Below are positions 11,106 to 22,914 of a DNA stretch of 54,239 nucleotides, piece after piece. Each line of letters starts with the position of its first letter. Positions within the stretch are counted from its first letter, which is position 1. A model generated the notes under the pieces. The model searched no databases. It was not told the DNA's origin and saw only the letters and a list, made by a program, of their open reading frames with translations. The translations under genes and the position numbers were made by a program. This DNA is from Halicephalobus mephisto. Lineage: Eukaryota > Nematoda > Chromadorea > Rhabditida > Panagrolaimidae. The DNA is taken from positions 1 to 54,239 of the forward strand of contig SWDT01000113.1 in the NCBI GenBank assembly GCA_009193035.1, given 5' to 3'.

Positions 11106-14100
11106 ATGACTTTTTTGGTGACTGTCATCCCCAATCCTCGCCAGAAGAACTGCTTCGGATATGTTTCTCCCACAAGGACCCCCATGGTTTGATTTTATTT
11201 TTTAAATTTTAAATTAGCAAAATTTTACAAATTTTGAAATATCTTCGAAATTTTAGAATTTTTGAGGTTTTTAGAAATTTTAAAACTTTCGAAATTTTCA
11301 GAATTTTTGGAATTTTTAGACTTTTTAGAATTTTAGAAATTTAGAAATTTTTAGACTTTTTAGAATTTTAGAAATTTAGAAATTTTTGAATTTTTGAAAT
11401 TTTAAAAATTTTAATATTTTTGGGATTTTTTGAAATTTTAGAAATTTTTAAAAATTTTTATATTTTTGAAATTTTTTATTTTGCAAATGATGTAATTTAG
11501 ATGTCTTGGACTACTTTCGGAGTTTTCCACTGTATCTTGATGCAGAAGGATGAGCCGAGGTCCTTCATCGTCCAAATCTTCGGAGAACGACCCCCTTTCA
11601 ACTACCTCCATCTGAATCCTTCTTTTGCAGCCATCTGTGGGGTTTTTGAAAACGATCAGGTGCTTCTGGAGCCGGTGATCCATATGCCTAATTGTCAGCG
11701 TCTGGAGCTGGAGCCAGACACATTCGAAGATTGGAACATCCTCGAAAATAGCTCTTGTGTCGTCGAGGAGCTTTTTCTGGATCAAATCAGGATTGTCCAA
11801 AACGGGATGAATTTTGTTCTTTTCGTAGGTCCTAATGTGCCTGTGAAGTTCAGAGTCGGTGAGGGATTACTGTAGTAAGTTAATTTTTGAATTTTTTCCA
11901 GTCAGGACCGAACCAGAAACCGGAAGAGAATCCGCAGTGATGGTCGATAATTCTACAGAAGTCATGGTGATCCCGAAAGAGAATCCGCTAAAAGACAGAT
12001 TTCCATCAAGACCTTCATCGAGGCTTCCATCAAGGCCTTCATCGAGGCTTCCATCAAGGCCTTCATCAAGACCTTCGACATGTTCTTTTTTCGCCGACAA
12101 AATTGGGGGATCTGATACGCTTTCTTACAGTAATCTAATCAGAGAATTTATTTCGTCTCAAGAAAAAGTTTTAAATTTGAGAATTTTTCCACTGGAATTT
12201 ATCGACGAATCCGTCGACGAAATGCTTCAAAAATTTAAAACTAATGTGGTTTTTGTTTTAAATGGAAATAGATCTAATCACGTCAAGAAATCCATAATCA
12301 ACATCAAATCTGGATTAACCGGGAAATCGGTGTTCGGATTTCTCTTCGAAAATCCCGAAAATCCATTTGATGAAGAACAACGAAAAATGACAGAATTATT
12401 AAAAGTTTGTTAATTTTTAAAAAACTTTTAAATTTAAAAAAAATCAAAATTAAATTTTTAAAAAATTGAAATTTAAAGAAAATTGAAAAAAAATTAATTT
12501 AAAAAAAATTTTAATTTTAATTTAAAAAAATTAAATTTGAAAAAAAATTATTTGAAAAAAATTAATTTAAAAAAAATTAAAATTTGAAATTTGAAAAAAA
12601 TTTTATTTTTAATTTTGATTTTTAGGATCATCGAGATCACTGTATTGTTTCTCCTTCTTTGATGAAAATGAAATCATTTCAAGAATGTTCTTGGATAACA
12701 ATCACTACTTTGGGTCGTCACGACGTTTCTGAAGTCAAACAACTTTTTCTTCAAGATTTCGTCGACGAAAAAAACACCGATATTCCGACTGCAAAAATAT
12801 TTGAAAAAATCGAAAATAATTTTTTAAGCGAAATTTACTTGCCGATTTTGATCTCGAGTTCCGGATTACCGGTATCCCTCGAGTCCAACAGTAAGTCGGG
12901 ATTACTGTAGAGCTCAACCTACAGTATTTTTTCAGATACCGTAAACCTGAAATTAGTTCCGAATAATTCCGAATTTTCGGAAGTTTGTTTTTATTTTTGG
13001 ATCGACAAACCTCCGAAAATTTCGAAATCTACAGTACACCAAGAAGTTCAAAAAGAAGAAAAATTAAAAATAATTTCAAATTTTGGAAGTTTGAATTTTT
13101 CAAAAATTCCGTTTAAATTTCAAAATTCGTTAATTGAAAACTTAAGTCAAAAAATTTCGAAATTAGAAATCTCAAAAATTCGATGGAAATTTTTAATCAA
13201 AGGATCCGAAGGCACTGGAAAGACCGTAATCCTGAATTTCTTGGCGAGACATCTTTTTAAAAATTTTTATTTTTTTTCGTCCTATCACGATTGTCTTGAA
13301 TGGAAAGGAAAATCATCGGATACTGTAGAAAAACAACTTTCGGATCTCTTGTCTTACTGTAAATCCAGATCACCTTCGATTCTGTTTTTGGATAACATCG
13401 ATTTTTTAAATCCTTCCATCGACGACGAAGAAAGAAAAAAATTTGTCAAAAAAATTTACAAAAGTTTGTTTTTTAAATTTTTAAAAATATTTTTTTTAAT
13501 TTAATTTAATTTTTTAAATTTCGAAATTCTTTAAAAATATTTTTTTAATTTAATTTAATTTTTTAAATTTCGAAATTCTTTAAAAATATTTTTTTTATTA
13601 AATTTTATTTTTTAAATTTCAAAATTCTTTAAAAATATTTTTTTTATTTAATTTTATTTAAAAATTTTTTAAAATATTTTTTTTTAATTTTATTTTTTAA
13701 ATTTCGAAATTTTTTTTAAAAATTTTCTTTAAAAATTTATTAAAATTATTTTAAATTTATGAATTTTATTCAAAAATTTTTTTATTTTACATTTTATTTT
13801 AAATTTTTAAACGAAATTTTTATAATTTTGTATATTTAATCCAGGAATTGCAAAATCCATTGAAAATTCGAGTGTCCACTTAGTCTGCACGGCGCAATCT
13901 TCGCGACAATTACCGGACAGTCTGCTCTCAATCTCCGGATCACGACTCTTTGACCAAGTTTTCAATTTTCCGGATCTAGGCCAGGTCAGTTTTCACTTTT
14001 ATTTTCACTTTTTTAAATTACGAATTCAAAATCCAAACTACACAGAAAATTAAAGAACAAGTAACCAAAAATTTCACCGAAAAATGAATCAAGAAATATT

Positions 14101-17100
14101 CGTGTCAGGACCAAAAAGTAAAACAAAAAAATGAACAAATAGGTCCTAGCACGAAAGTTTTTATTATTATTAACTTGATTATCTGTTCTAAGTTTCAATC
14201 AAGATTTTAATAAAAAATAAAAAATCTTTCGTGTCAGGACCAAAAAGTAGAAAAAAAAATGAATAGGTCCTAGCACGAAAGTTTTTATTATTATTAACTT
14301 GATTATCTGTTTTAAAAAGTTTCAACTAAGATCTTAATAAAAAATTAAAAATCTTTCGTGTCAGGACCGAAAAGTAAAGCAAAAAAATGAACAAATAGGT
14401 CCTAGCAAGAAAGTTATTATTATTATAAACTTGATTAACTGTTCTAAGTTTCAACTAAGATCTTAATAAAAAATTAAAAATCTTTCGTGTCAGGACCATT
14501 AATATCATCGAAAAGTAAAAAACTTAGGTCTCGCCACGAATAATTCCGAAATTTTTCTCCGATTAGAATTTCGATTATTTTATTGACAGTACCCAAATTC
14601 CAATTTGAAAAAATAAAAATCATTCGTGTCAGGACCACTACTTCGAACATACTTCAAAAACTCAAATTGTCTCACCGCGAATAATTCTTGATTCATTTTT
14701 TTTTTGATTTTTGTTTCGAAAAATTAATCTTTATATTCTCTCAAACGGAGTGTCTTGAGGATACTGTACTCGACGGAAGAGGTTGTTCCATCAAGATAGA
14801 CCCGTTTCGCGTCGGTTCCATCGGGGGCGCTGGTCTGGAGGAGGACGTCGATGTTCCGTCTTTGAAGCCAACTGTGTTTATTGCATATTACGAAATAATA
14901 AGTCCCGGATTTCTCCATATCCACATAGTCGAATTCATGAACCAATTTCGCGACACCTTTCAAAAACGGATAAACCATTTCTTTCGTGTCAGGATCGATT
15001 TCTTCTTTTTTTTTCGAAGACTGATGATGTGAAAAATCGAAGAAGACCCCGACGTAGAGGTCGCCGTCTGACTTGTAGTACCAGGACAGGGTCCGTCTGG
15101 GGGAGCCTTCTGGAAGGTCGATTCTGAAGATTTTTTGTTTTTTCGCAGAGATGTGAAAAGATTCCAGATGATTCAGAATCTGCTCATTCGGGGGTTGCCA
15201 GAAGTTTTCTGAAGACACTTTGACCGCCGGAATGCATTTGATTTCCTAAAAACCGACAAATTAGAATATTTAAAAAAATCAAATTTTCTCAATTTCTAAA
15301 ATATTTAAAATATTCAAAAAATTTAGATTTTTTTATTTTTAAAAAATCTAAAAAATTATAAATTTTCTTAATTTTTAAAATATTCAAAAAATTTAGATTT
15401 TTTTATTTTTAAAAAATCTAAAAAATTATAAATTTTCTTTTTTTAGGATATTTTAAAATTTTCAATTTTTTTAGTTTTTAGAAAATTTTCAATTTTTTGA
15501 ATTTTAGAAAATTTTTAAAAATTGCATAAAATTATTGAAATTTTTGAAATTATATTTAATCCAAAAAACCTAACCTTGTTTGATCCGCCCAAGGTCTCTG
15601 GAATGTCCTCTTCTTCGATTTCGTTCTTCAAATCGACCAAGAACTGATTGTCGTAAAGTCGGAATCTGTCGGCGAAGCCCGCGGGCATGACGGCCTTGAC
15701 CAATCGATAAGGAACATGGATCCATTTGGCGATGTTGACCATCTCAATTGGATACACGAGTTCGGGATAATTTTCATAATGAAAAAGATTCGAATAATAC
15801 GACAAAGCGCCGGAGCTGACGAAGAGCATCATGAAGGGGTTGATTTCGTAGCCAGTCATGTCCACAATGTGTCTTATAGAACTCAATTTTCCCGTTTTTT
15901 CTTCTTGTTTGTTTATCCTCCGGAGCATATGTTCGAACTGCCAGAACTGATACTTGCAAGCCGCGGATCCCCTGATGCTGTGGGCGATGCCTTCTATCGT
16001 AATAGTAGCGTATTCCACGTACCACAGAAGTCTCCCAGAAGAATCCGACGATTCCAAAATTTCTCCCGTAGGCAAATATCTGTTGCGAAAAATCGGATTT
16101 TCCGAAAGTGGAATATCTTCAATTTCGTCCAAATGGAGACATTTTCTGAATCTAAGATGCTGATTCAGATTCTTCGCAGCAAGTTCAACCACATCTTTGG
16201 CTTTGTTAAATTGTCTCTCTGCATTAAGGATAAATCGGTAAATGTTGAAGTCACTGTTGAACTGAAAAATAAGTGTTCATATATCAAAATTGATTTTTGC
16301 ATAAAAATTTCCACTTTTTATACACGAAATTTCGATTTCATGTAAAAAAGAATAATTTTCATATATAAAAAGTATAAAATATTAAGGAAAAATTAAATTT
16401 CAAATAAAAAATAACTTTCATATATAAAAAGTGGAAATTTTCATCTGTAAAAAGTAAAAAATCTTACAGAAAAGTTAATTTTCATATAAAAAATATTTTT
16501 TATATATAAAAAGTGGAAATTTTTAAGGGAAAATTCAATTTCAAAAAAAGTAAAAAATCTTACAGAAAAGTTAATTTTCATATAAAAAATAATTTTCATA
16601 TATAAAAAGTATAAAATGTTAAGGAAAAATTAAATTTCATATAAAAATAATAATTTTTAAGTATAAAAAGTAAAAAATGTTAAGGAAAAATTAGTTTTTA
16701 TATGAAAATTATTTTTTGTTTTAAAAATAGTTAATCTTTACACAAAAATTAACTTTTTTGCAAAATAACTTACATTTGGATGGATTGGTTCCTTAAGTTT
16801 CAATCGGACTTCGTTGATGAGTTTCTTGGATTCTGGAGACAACGGCTCGCCGAACTGCGTACTCGCTCTGGTCATCTCGGTCTAGACGGATCTTCGATGG
16901 ATAACTGAAAGTAAATTATTGTCAAAATTAAATTTTAAAATTTAGAGAACAAAGAAAGATTAAATCGAATATCCTAATCTCCGAAAAAAGACGGAAACTA
17001 CTGATTCGGATCGATTCGCGCGATTCGGTTTTTGAAAAAGAACGTGTTCCGGTCGCTGGACAGGCCCCCGGGGAAAGGGCGGACTCTAGATTTGACCTCC

Positions 17101-20100
17101 GATAAATATTAAAAATCGAAGATTAAAATTAAACCTTATTTTACAATGCTATTTTTCAACAATAACCATTACTAAAATTATTAAAATTCAAAAACTTCAT
17201 TTTGGAACAGATTTTAAAAATTCGAAAATTTTTGCATCAAGATAAATGTAAAAAATTCTAAATTTAAAAAATTTAAAAACTTTCAAGGTGGAACTGATTT
17301 TAAAAATTTCCGCTATGAAAGTTTTGAAATTTTCGCAGTGAAACCAATTTCTGAAATTTTCGCGGTGAGACCGATTTTTGAAATTTTAAAACTTTCGCGG
17401 TGAAACCAATTTTAAAATTTTAAAACTTTCGCGGTGAGACCGATTTTTAAAACTTTCGCTGTGAAACCGATTTCTAAAATTTTAAAACTTTCGCGGTGAA
17501 ACCAATTTTAAAATTCTAAAACTTTCGCGGTGAAACCAATTTCTGAAATTTTCGCATTAAGACTGATTTTTGAAATTTTAAAACTTTCGCTGTGAGATCA
17601 CTTTTAAAATTTTAAAACTTTCGCGTTAAGACTGATTTCTAAAATTTTAAAATTTTCGCTGTGAGATAAATTTTAAAACTTCCGCGTTAAGATCAATTTT
17701 TAAAATATTGCGTTTGATGACCTAAAAGACACGTTTCTTATTTCATGAATCTTGATTATTTCGAAACCAAAAAATTTAAAAAGATCAATTGTTTGTCAAA
17801 GAAGAAAAAACCGGTCTTGTTGCGAAAATCTGAAAACCAAAATTACCTAAACGATGTCATAACAGGAAATTATTTAAATAAAGCGAAATTTAAAATGAAA
17901 TTTTCGCAAAAATCCAATTAAAAAAATCGACGTTTCTGATTTACGTAAAAAAAACGAAAAATTCGAATTAATTCAGAAAATCGATCAAAACAAAAATAAA
18001 ATTGATCGATTACTTAGTTATTCGAAGTAAGAAAAAAAATGGATTAAAAAGTAAAATTAAAAAAAAATAAACATAGTAAAAATCCAAAAAATGATCTTGA
18101 AGGGAATTTTCGAAATTTTCCAGTTAGGAAAAATAATTTTAAAATTTAACTTTCACGTGATTTTAAAAAATTGTGAATTATGTTAGTAGAAAAAACAACA
18201 TTTTTTGTAAAAATCCAAAAAAATAGTCTTGAAGAGAATTTTGACAATTTTCCAATCGAGACCGAAAGTTTTAAAATTCAATTTTTTTGTGGTTTTAAAA
18301 ACTTCGAAATTGTCTTATTGTAAAAAAATAAAATTATATGATAAAATTTTGAAAAAAATAGTCTTGAAAGAAATTTGGACAATTTTCCAGTCGAGACCGA
18401 AAGTTTTAAAATTCAACTTTTTTGTGATTTTAAAAACGTCGAAATTGTCTTATTGTAAAAAAATAAAATTATATGATAAAATTTTGAAAAAAATAGTCTT
18501 GAGGGAATTTTGAAAATTTTCCAGTCGAAACCGAAAGTTTTAAAATTCAACTTTTTTGTAATTCTAAAAACGTCGAAATTGTCTTATTGTAAAAAAATAA
18601 AATTATATGATAAAATTTCGAAAAAATCGATTTTAATTTCAATTTTCAACTTTTTAGTTGAGACCGAAAATTGTAAAATTCAACTTTTATGCGGAACTAC
18701 AAGATTCTAAATCATGTTCGCACGAAAAAATAAAAATGTGTAACAAAATAAAAAAAGTTATCTTAGTGAGAATTTTTGAAGGTTTCCAATTAAGGAAAAA
18801 TTATGAACTTTATGTTTACATGGCTCTAAAAAGTTGAAAATCATCAACTTATAAAACTAGAAATATTTGCAACAAAAAATTTCAAAAAGTGTCCTAACAC
18901 GAATTTTCAAATTTTTCCACTCAGGACCAAAAAGTTGGAAATTTAGTATTTATGTAGTTTTAGAAAATTTTAAAAGTTATATTATTACAAAAATAAAAAA
19001 TATAATTATTGAAATTACAAAAAGTGTCTTAACACGGATTTTTAAATTTTTCCACTCAGGACCAAAAAGTAGGAAATTTAGTATTTATATAGTTTTAGGA
19101 AATTTTAAAAGTTATATTATTACAATAATAACAAATATAATTATTGAAATTTCAAAAAGTGTCCTAACACGAATTTTCAAATTTTTCCACTCAGGACCAA
19201 AAAGTAGGAAATTTAGTATTTATATAGTTTTAAAAAGATATATTAAATTTAAAAATCGTGAATCGAAGAAATTCGTCAAACTTAAGGTAATTTGAAAAAT
19301 CAAAATCAAAATTAAAATCAGATAAATCGAACTTTTCAAAGAAATCTAGGTAAAGGATTACTTGAAACACCAAGGTCGAAAAATTCAAACTTATTTCAAA
19401 TAAAAAATGCATTTTTGGTTTCCGAGGTAACCGAACTTAAATTTAAAGTCGAAAATTTTCAGAATGAAAAAATCCAAATTCTTCAAGAAATTTTTAAAAA
19501 AAATACAAAAATTAAATCCGAATTTTTCAAAGAAATCGAAGTTTTTAATCTTGGAGAATTGGTAAAATTGGCCGAAAGAAGTATTTTGTTGAAAAATCAA
19601 GAAAGAAATTGGAAAATTGAAGACGGTCTTCTGAAGGCCCTCGAGATGACCCCTACGGCCGGAAAACAAATTTCAAGACCTGTGGACGAAAAAATAATTA
19701 AATTCAAGGATATTGGAGGATTGAACAACGTCAAACAAAAATTAAATGAAATTTTTCTTTGGCAGAATAAAGTAAGATTTTTAAAATTCATTAAAAATTA
19801 AAAATTATTTCAAAAAATTTATTTTAATTTTTTTTAAATTAAAATTCATTAAAAATTAAAAATTATTTCAAAAAATCTATTTTTATTTTTTTTAAATTAA
19901 AATTCATTAAAAATTAAAAATTATTTTAAAATTCATTAAAAATTAAAAATTATTTCAAAAAATCTATTTTTATTTTTTTTAAATTAAAATTCATTAAAAA
20001 TTAAAAATTATTTTAAAATTCATTCAAAAATTAAAAATTATTTCAAAAAATTTATTTTTATTTTTTTAAAATTAAAATTCATTAAAAATTAAAAATTATT

Positions 20101-22690
20101 TTAAAATTCATTCAAAAATTAAAATTATTTCAAAAAATTTATTTTAATTTTTTTTAATTAAAAATTATTTCAAAAAATTAAATTAAGAAATTTATTTTTA
20201 AACTTTTCGGAAAATTAAGATTCTAAAAATTTCAAAAATTCATGTTGAGATGATTTCGTAATGTTTACTTTTATTTTTAAAATAATAGTGATTTTAAAAG
20301 CTTTTAGAAAATTCTAAAAAACTTTGATTTTTACTTTTTTAACATTATGGTTTTTGTTAAAAATAAAACTATTTTTTTATTTTTTTTTTGAGAAAAAATT
20401 GTAGAACCAATTGATTTTTGTCTTATCTAAGAAAACGAAATCTTAGTTTATTACTTAAAAATTAAATTTAACGATTTTAGTACGGTAAACTGTATCAAAA
20501 GTGCGGTCTTAGACTGGGAGGAGGGGCGATTCTCCACGGTCCCAGCGGCACAGGGAAGAGTCTTCTGATGAGGGGACTCGCGGCAGAATCCAGGATGAAC
20601 GTTATCACAGTCAAAGGTCCGGAATTGCTCTCAAAGTACATCGGAGCTAGTGAGCAGAATGTCAGGGACGTCTTTGAAAGGTATGTTTGTTTGATAAAAA
20701 GATTACACAAAAAACGAGTTTCCAGAGCTCGTTCCGCAAAGCCTTGTTTGATAATTTTCGATGAATTTGATGCATTAGCTCCGAAGAGAGGTCATGATTC
20801 CACCGGTGTCACAGATAGGGTTGTGAATCAGTTGTTGACAGAATTGGACGGAGTCGACAGTAGTAACGAAGGAATCTACGTGGTTGCAGCTACGAACAGA
20901 ATCGATTTGATGGATGAAGCTCTTCTGCGTCCCGGAAGGTTCGATCACCGGATTTTCGTCGGATTTCCTGATGAAAAAGAAAGAAAAAACATCCTCGAAA
21001 TTCTGACTGGGAATCTTCAACTGGATCCAGAAGTCGATTTGGACGAGATTTCAAGGTTGACAGAAGGCTATTCTTCTGCAGAATTGAGGGGACTAATCCT
21101 CAACGCAAATTTCAAATCCATTGATGGTGAGGATTTTTAGATTTAATTTAGCATCCATTGGGAAATAGTGATGCAACAACAAAGTTTTATTCTTTAAGGA
21201 AGATTATTTTTCATAGACGTGGATATTGCAGATTCCTACTGTATTAGTTACACTTTACTGCTTCATTAGGTACAGCTAAGATGAGATAGCGATTCTGACT
21301 AAGAACTGTTAATTAATATTCACGAGGGTTGTAATATTAGGTTTTGTGTACAGTAATCAGATGAACTAAATCCTATCGTCTGTATTTACACATCGATCAA
21401 AAAGTACCCCAATATCTTCATTGAAGTCTTATCTGTGGGAAAAAACATCTCTGCAAAAACGAACTTTGTCCTTTGATAAAAGTTTATCTTCCACTTGCAT
21501 GAAGATTGTACATTTTTACTGCATTCACTACATTTTATTTCTTCATTACGTGTATTTAAGACAAAATGGGATGTTGATTCTGATTAACTCACTTAACCAG
21601 ATTTCTGTGGATGTGTACTTAGCTTTGTGTAAGTCATCAAAAAAGTTAAACTTTATCCTTCTTGGTTTCGATGACACATTTGGAAAACCTCACGTAAACT
21701 CTCCTTATGAGGAAGTCTAAATTGTTCCTCAATAGAGTCATTATTTCTACGGAGACAAAAGCTTAAAGATAATAGTATAGGCACAAAATATTAAGTTTAA
21801 CTTATTTGATAATTTATAAAACCGGAAACATCCACTCAAAATTTGAGATTAAGAACTCTTAGTCAGCACTTCAGTCAATCTTACTCACACAAGGGAAAGA
21901 AGGTATAACAGATACAGTAAGAACGTACTCATCATAAGGATAGATGAGGAACCTCCGTCGAGGAATATAATTGCTATTATTGAAGGTGTCTTTCTCGCTA
22001 ATGATGAGGGTTTGGTAGGGATGGTAAAGGTTTTCTGATTAGGCTGTGGATATAGAGAATAAGATTTAATCTATTTAATTAATCCGCATTGTTAGATCAT
22101 CATGAACTGACTAATTTATGAAGAAGATGAAAGTATAGTATCCTTTTTTATTACAAACACAGCTGCTAGTGATAAAGTGATGGTGACAACTGCTAGATTC
22201 GGTTTACATACCTACACAAATCGTTTATATAGCTACTCATCAGTCTATGACTGATCTGAGGATCTCTCGCTATCCTCATGATTCAACTTATGCAGATCCT
22301 AATACTATATCTCCTTTTCTGTATTAACTAATAGTTCTTAATCATAGTCAATATCCTAGTTCTAAATATAGATCATGATGAAATAGAACGTAGCGGGTAC
22401 AGTAAAAATCTGCAGTTTTCAATTCCACAAAAAAGATGATTCTGTCAAAGGATAAACTACTTTTTGTTGCAACTATTTCCTCCAGATTCTTTAAAAGCAC
22501 ATCAGTGTTTAATGTTGAAGAAATATTAAACTAAAGACATTTATTGAATATTTCAGACCACATAGATGAAGATACAGAACCCGTTGTCAAGATGACCCAT
22601 TTGCTCTCTGCCTATGAAGAAACAAATCCAAAGTTTAAAAAATCATCTCAAAATTATCAACAACCATCATCTCGAGTAACGTTAGCTTAA
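11106..22690 (+). CDS. prx-1: Peroxisomal AAA ATPase PEX1 (prx-1)
   Basis: Ten exons: 11106-11186, 11501-11858, 11902-12404, 12626-12890, 12936-13463, 13845-13984, 19463-19771, 20481-20680, 20726-21126 and 22557-22690, giving 972 aa with all phases agreeing. PEX1 pairs with PEX6 to pull the PEX5 receptor off the peroxisomal membrane. The N domain begins VTVIPNPRQKNCFGYV and continues through LELEPDTFEDWNILE and LDQIRIV, diagnostic of PEX1. D1 has Walker A GSEGTGKT (about 492-499), but its Walker B reads FLDN, so the catalytic Glu is replaced (D555/N556). D2 is canonical: GPSGTGKS (748-755), FDEFD (807-811), AATNR and RPGR (863-866), with the family signature KGPELLSKYIGASEQ. The protein ends VTLA as in human PEX1. 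Odd features are a Pro/Ser/Arg repeat at about 180-201, a gene nested in intron 6, and a 45-nt intron 8. Confidence 0.94.
12001..12080 (+). repeat. Coding minisatellite in PEX1 exon 3
   Basis: A unit of about 27 bp (CTTCATCGAGGCTTCCATCAAGG-like) is repeated about three times in frame. It gives repeated PSRPSSRL residues in the linker after the PEX1 N-terminal domain. The repeats are nearly identical in DNA, so they are recent or homogenised. The period is a multiple of three, which preserves the frame. Confidence 0.85.
13985..19462 (+). other. PEX1 intron 6 (5.5 kb) hosting another gene
   Basis: Bounded by CCAG/GTCAGT and ATTTTCAG/AATG, phase 0 on both sides. Protein similarity resumes directly across it (NFPDLGQ, then NEKIQILQEIF). 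It contains the minus-strand CRAL-TRIO gene (14724-16875). It also carries tandem arrays: 14060-14660 (TTCGTGTCAGGACC with GGTCCTAGCACGAA), 16300-16740 (ATATATAAAAAGT units), 17280-17700 (ACTTTCGCGGTGAAACC units), 18040-18740 (about 135-bp units) and 18888-19230 (135-bp units with CCTAACACGAA). Confidence 0.85.
14724..16875 (-). CDS. CRAL-TRIO/GOLD SEC14-like lipid-binding protein
   Basis: Complement of 16774-16875, 15575-16261 and 14724-15245 (all phase 0), giving 436 aa. Donors are GTAAGT and GTTAGG; acceptors are TTTTTCAG and GTTTTTAG. A likely spliced-leader acceptor (CTTTCAG) ends 30 nt before the ATG. SEC14-type proteins bind phosphoinositides or other lipids between membranes. The N-terminal helices (LNAERQFNKAKDVVELAAK) are followed by the CRAL-TRIO fold, with DMTGYEINPFMM and the gate-like region EMVNIAKWIHVPYRLVKAVMP ending FRLYDNQFLVDL. 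The last exon (264-436) is beta-rich, with FYHxS-like and VHEFDYVDMEKSGTYYFVICNKHSW segments, like the GOLD domain of animal SEC14-like proteins. C. elegans has a family of such genes; I do not assign an orthologue. It lies wholly inside PEX1 intron 6. Confidence 0.85.
20681..20725 (+). other. 45-nt in-frame, stop-free PEX1 intron
   Basis: GTATGT to TTTCCAG, 45 nt, a multiple of three and without a stop codon. An unspliced transcript would therefore encode 15 extra residues between FER and ARSAKP in the D2 domain. The strict conservation of FxRAxxAKPC in PEX1 argues it is normally removed. Confidence 0.85.
21127..22556 (+). other. PEX1 last intron, no exon seen
   Basis: This 1.43-kb intron is less AT-rich than the others and contains a 99-codon open frame (21421-21720) with no recognisable similarity or splice context. 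Exon 9 ends GATG in phase 1 and exon 10 begins with AC, restoring Asp. Other PEX1 proteins have a long disordered linker here, so a poorly conserved exon cannot be ruled out. Confidence 0.5.
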
Positions 22691-22763
22691 GTTAGAAAGT
22701 AGAAAATAAAAGATAAATTACTGTAATCTACGTGCTTTTACAGACACAATGAAGTAATTCTAG

Positions 22764-22914
22764 ACACAAAAAAGTGCGTAACTTTTGGCCTCGTAACAAT
22801 TGCAAAATGTGACATAATCGTCACATTTTTCATGAATATTTGACATTTGTGGTTAAAATTACAAGTAATAGTGAAAATTTGCATTTGTTACTTGGCTAAA
22901 AGTTACTTTTGTGT
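22764..22914. mobile_element. Palindromic MITE-like element
   Basis: The left end ACACAAAAAAGTGCGTAAC and its continuation pair with the right end (AGTTACTTTTGTGTGT read on the other strand). The arms are about 40 bp and imperfect, sharing GTAACTTTTxGCC and GTAACAAxTGCAAA. A smaller inner palindrome AATGTGACATAATCGTCACATT lies between them. No clear target duplication was found. It could act as a non-autonomous foldback element. Confidence 0.55.

Noticed and set aside
10973..11212. 79-codon frame at the PEX1 5' end
   Set aside because: A different frame, starting at the ATG at 11106, reads VTVIPNPRQKNCFGYV, which matches the PEX1 N terminus and splices in phase to the next exon.
21421..21720. 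99-codon frame in the last PEX1 intron
   Set aside because: No similarity to the PEX1 linker, and exons 9 and 10 join in phase without it.
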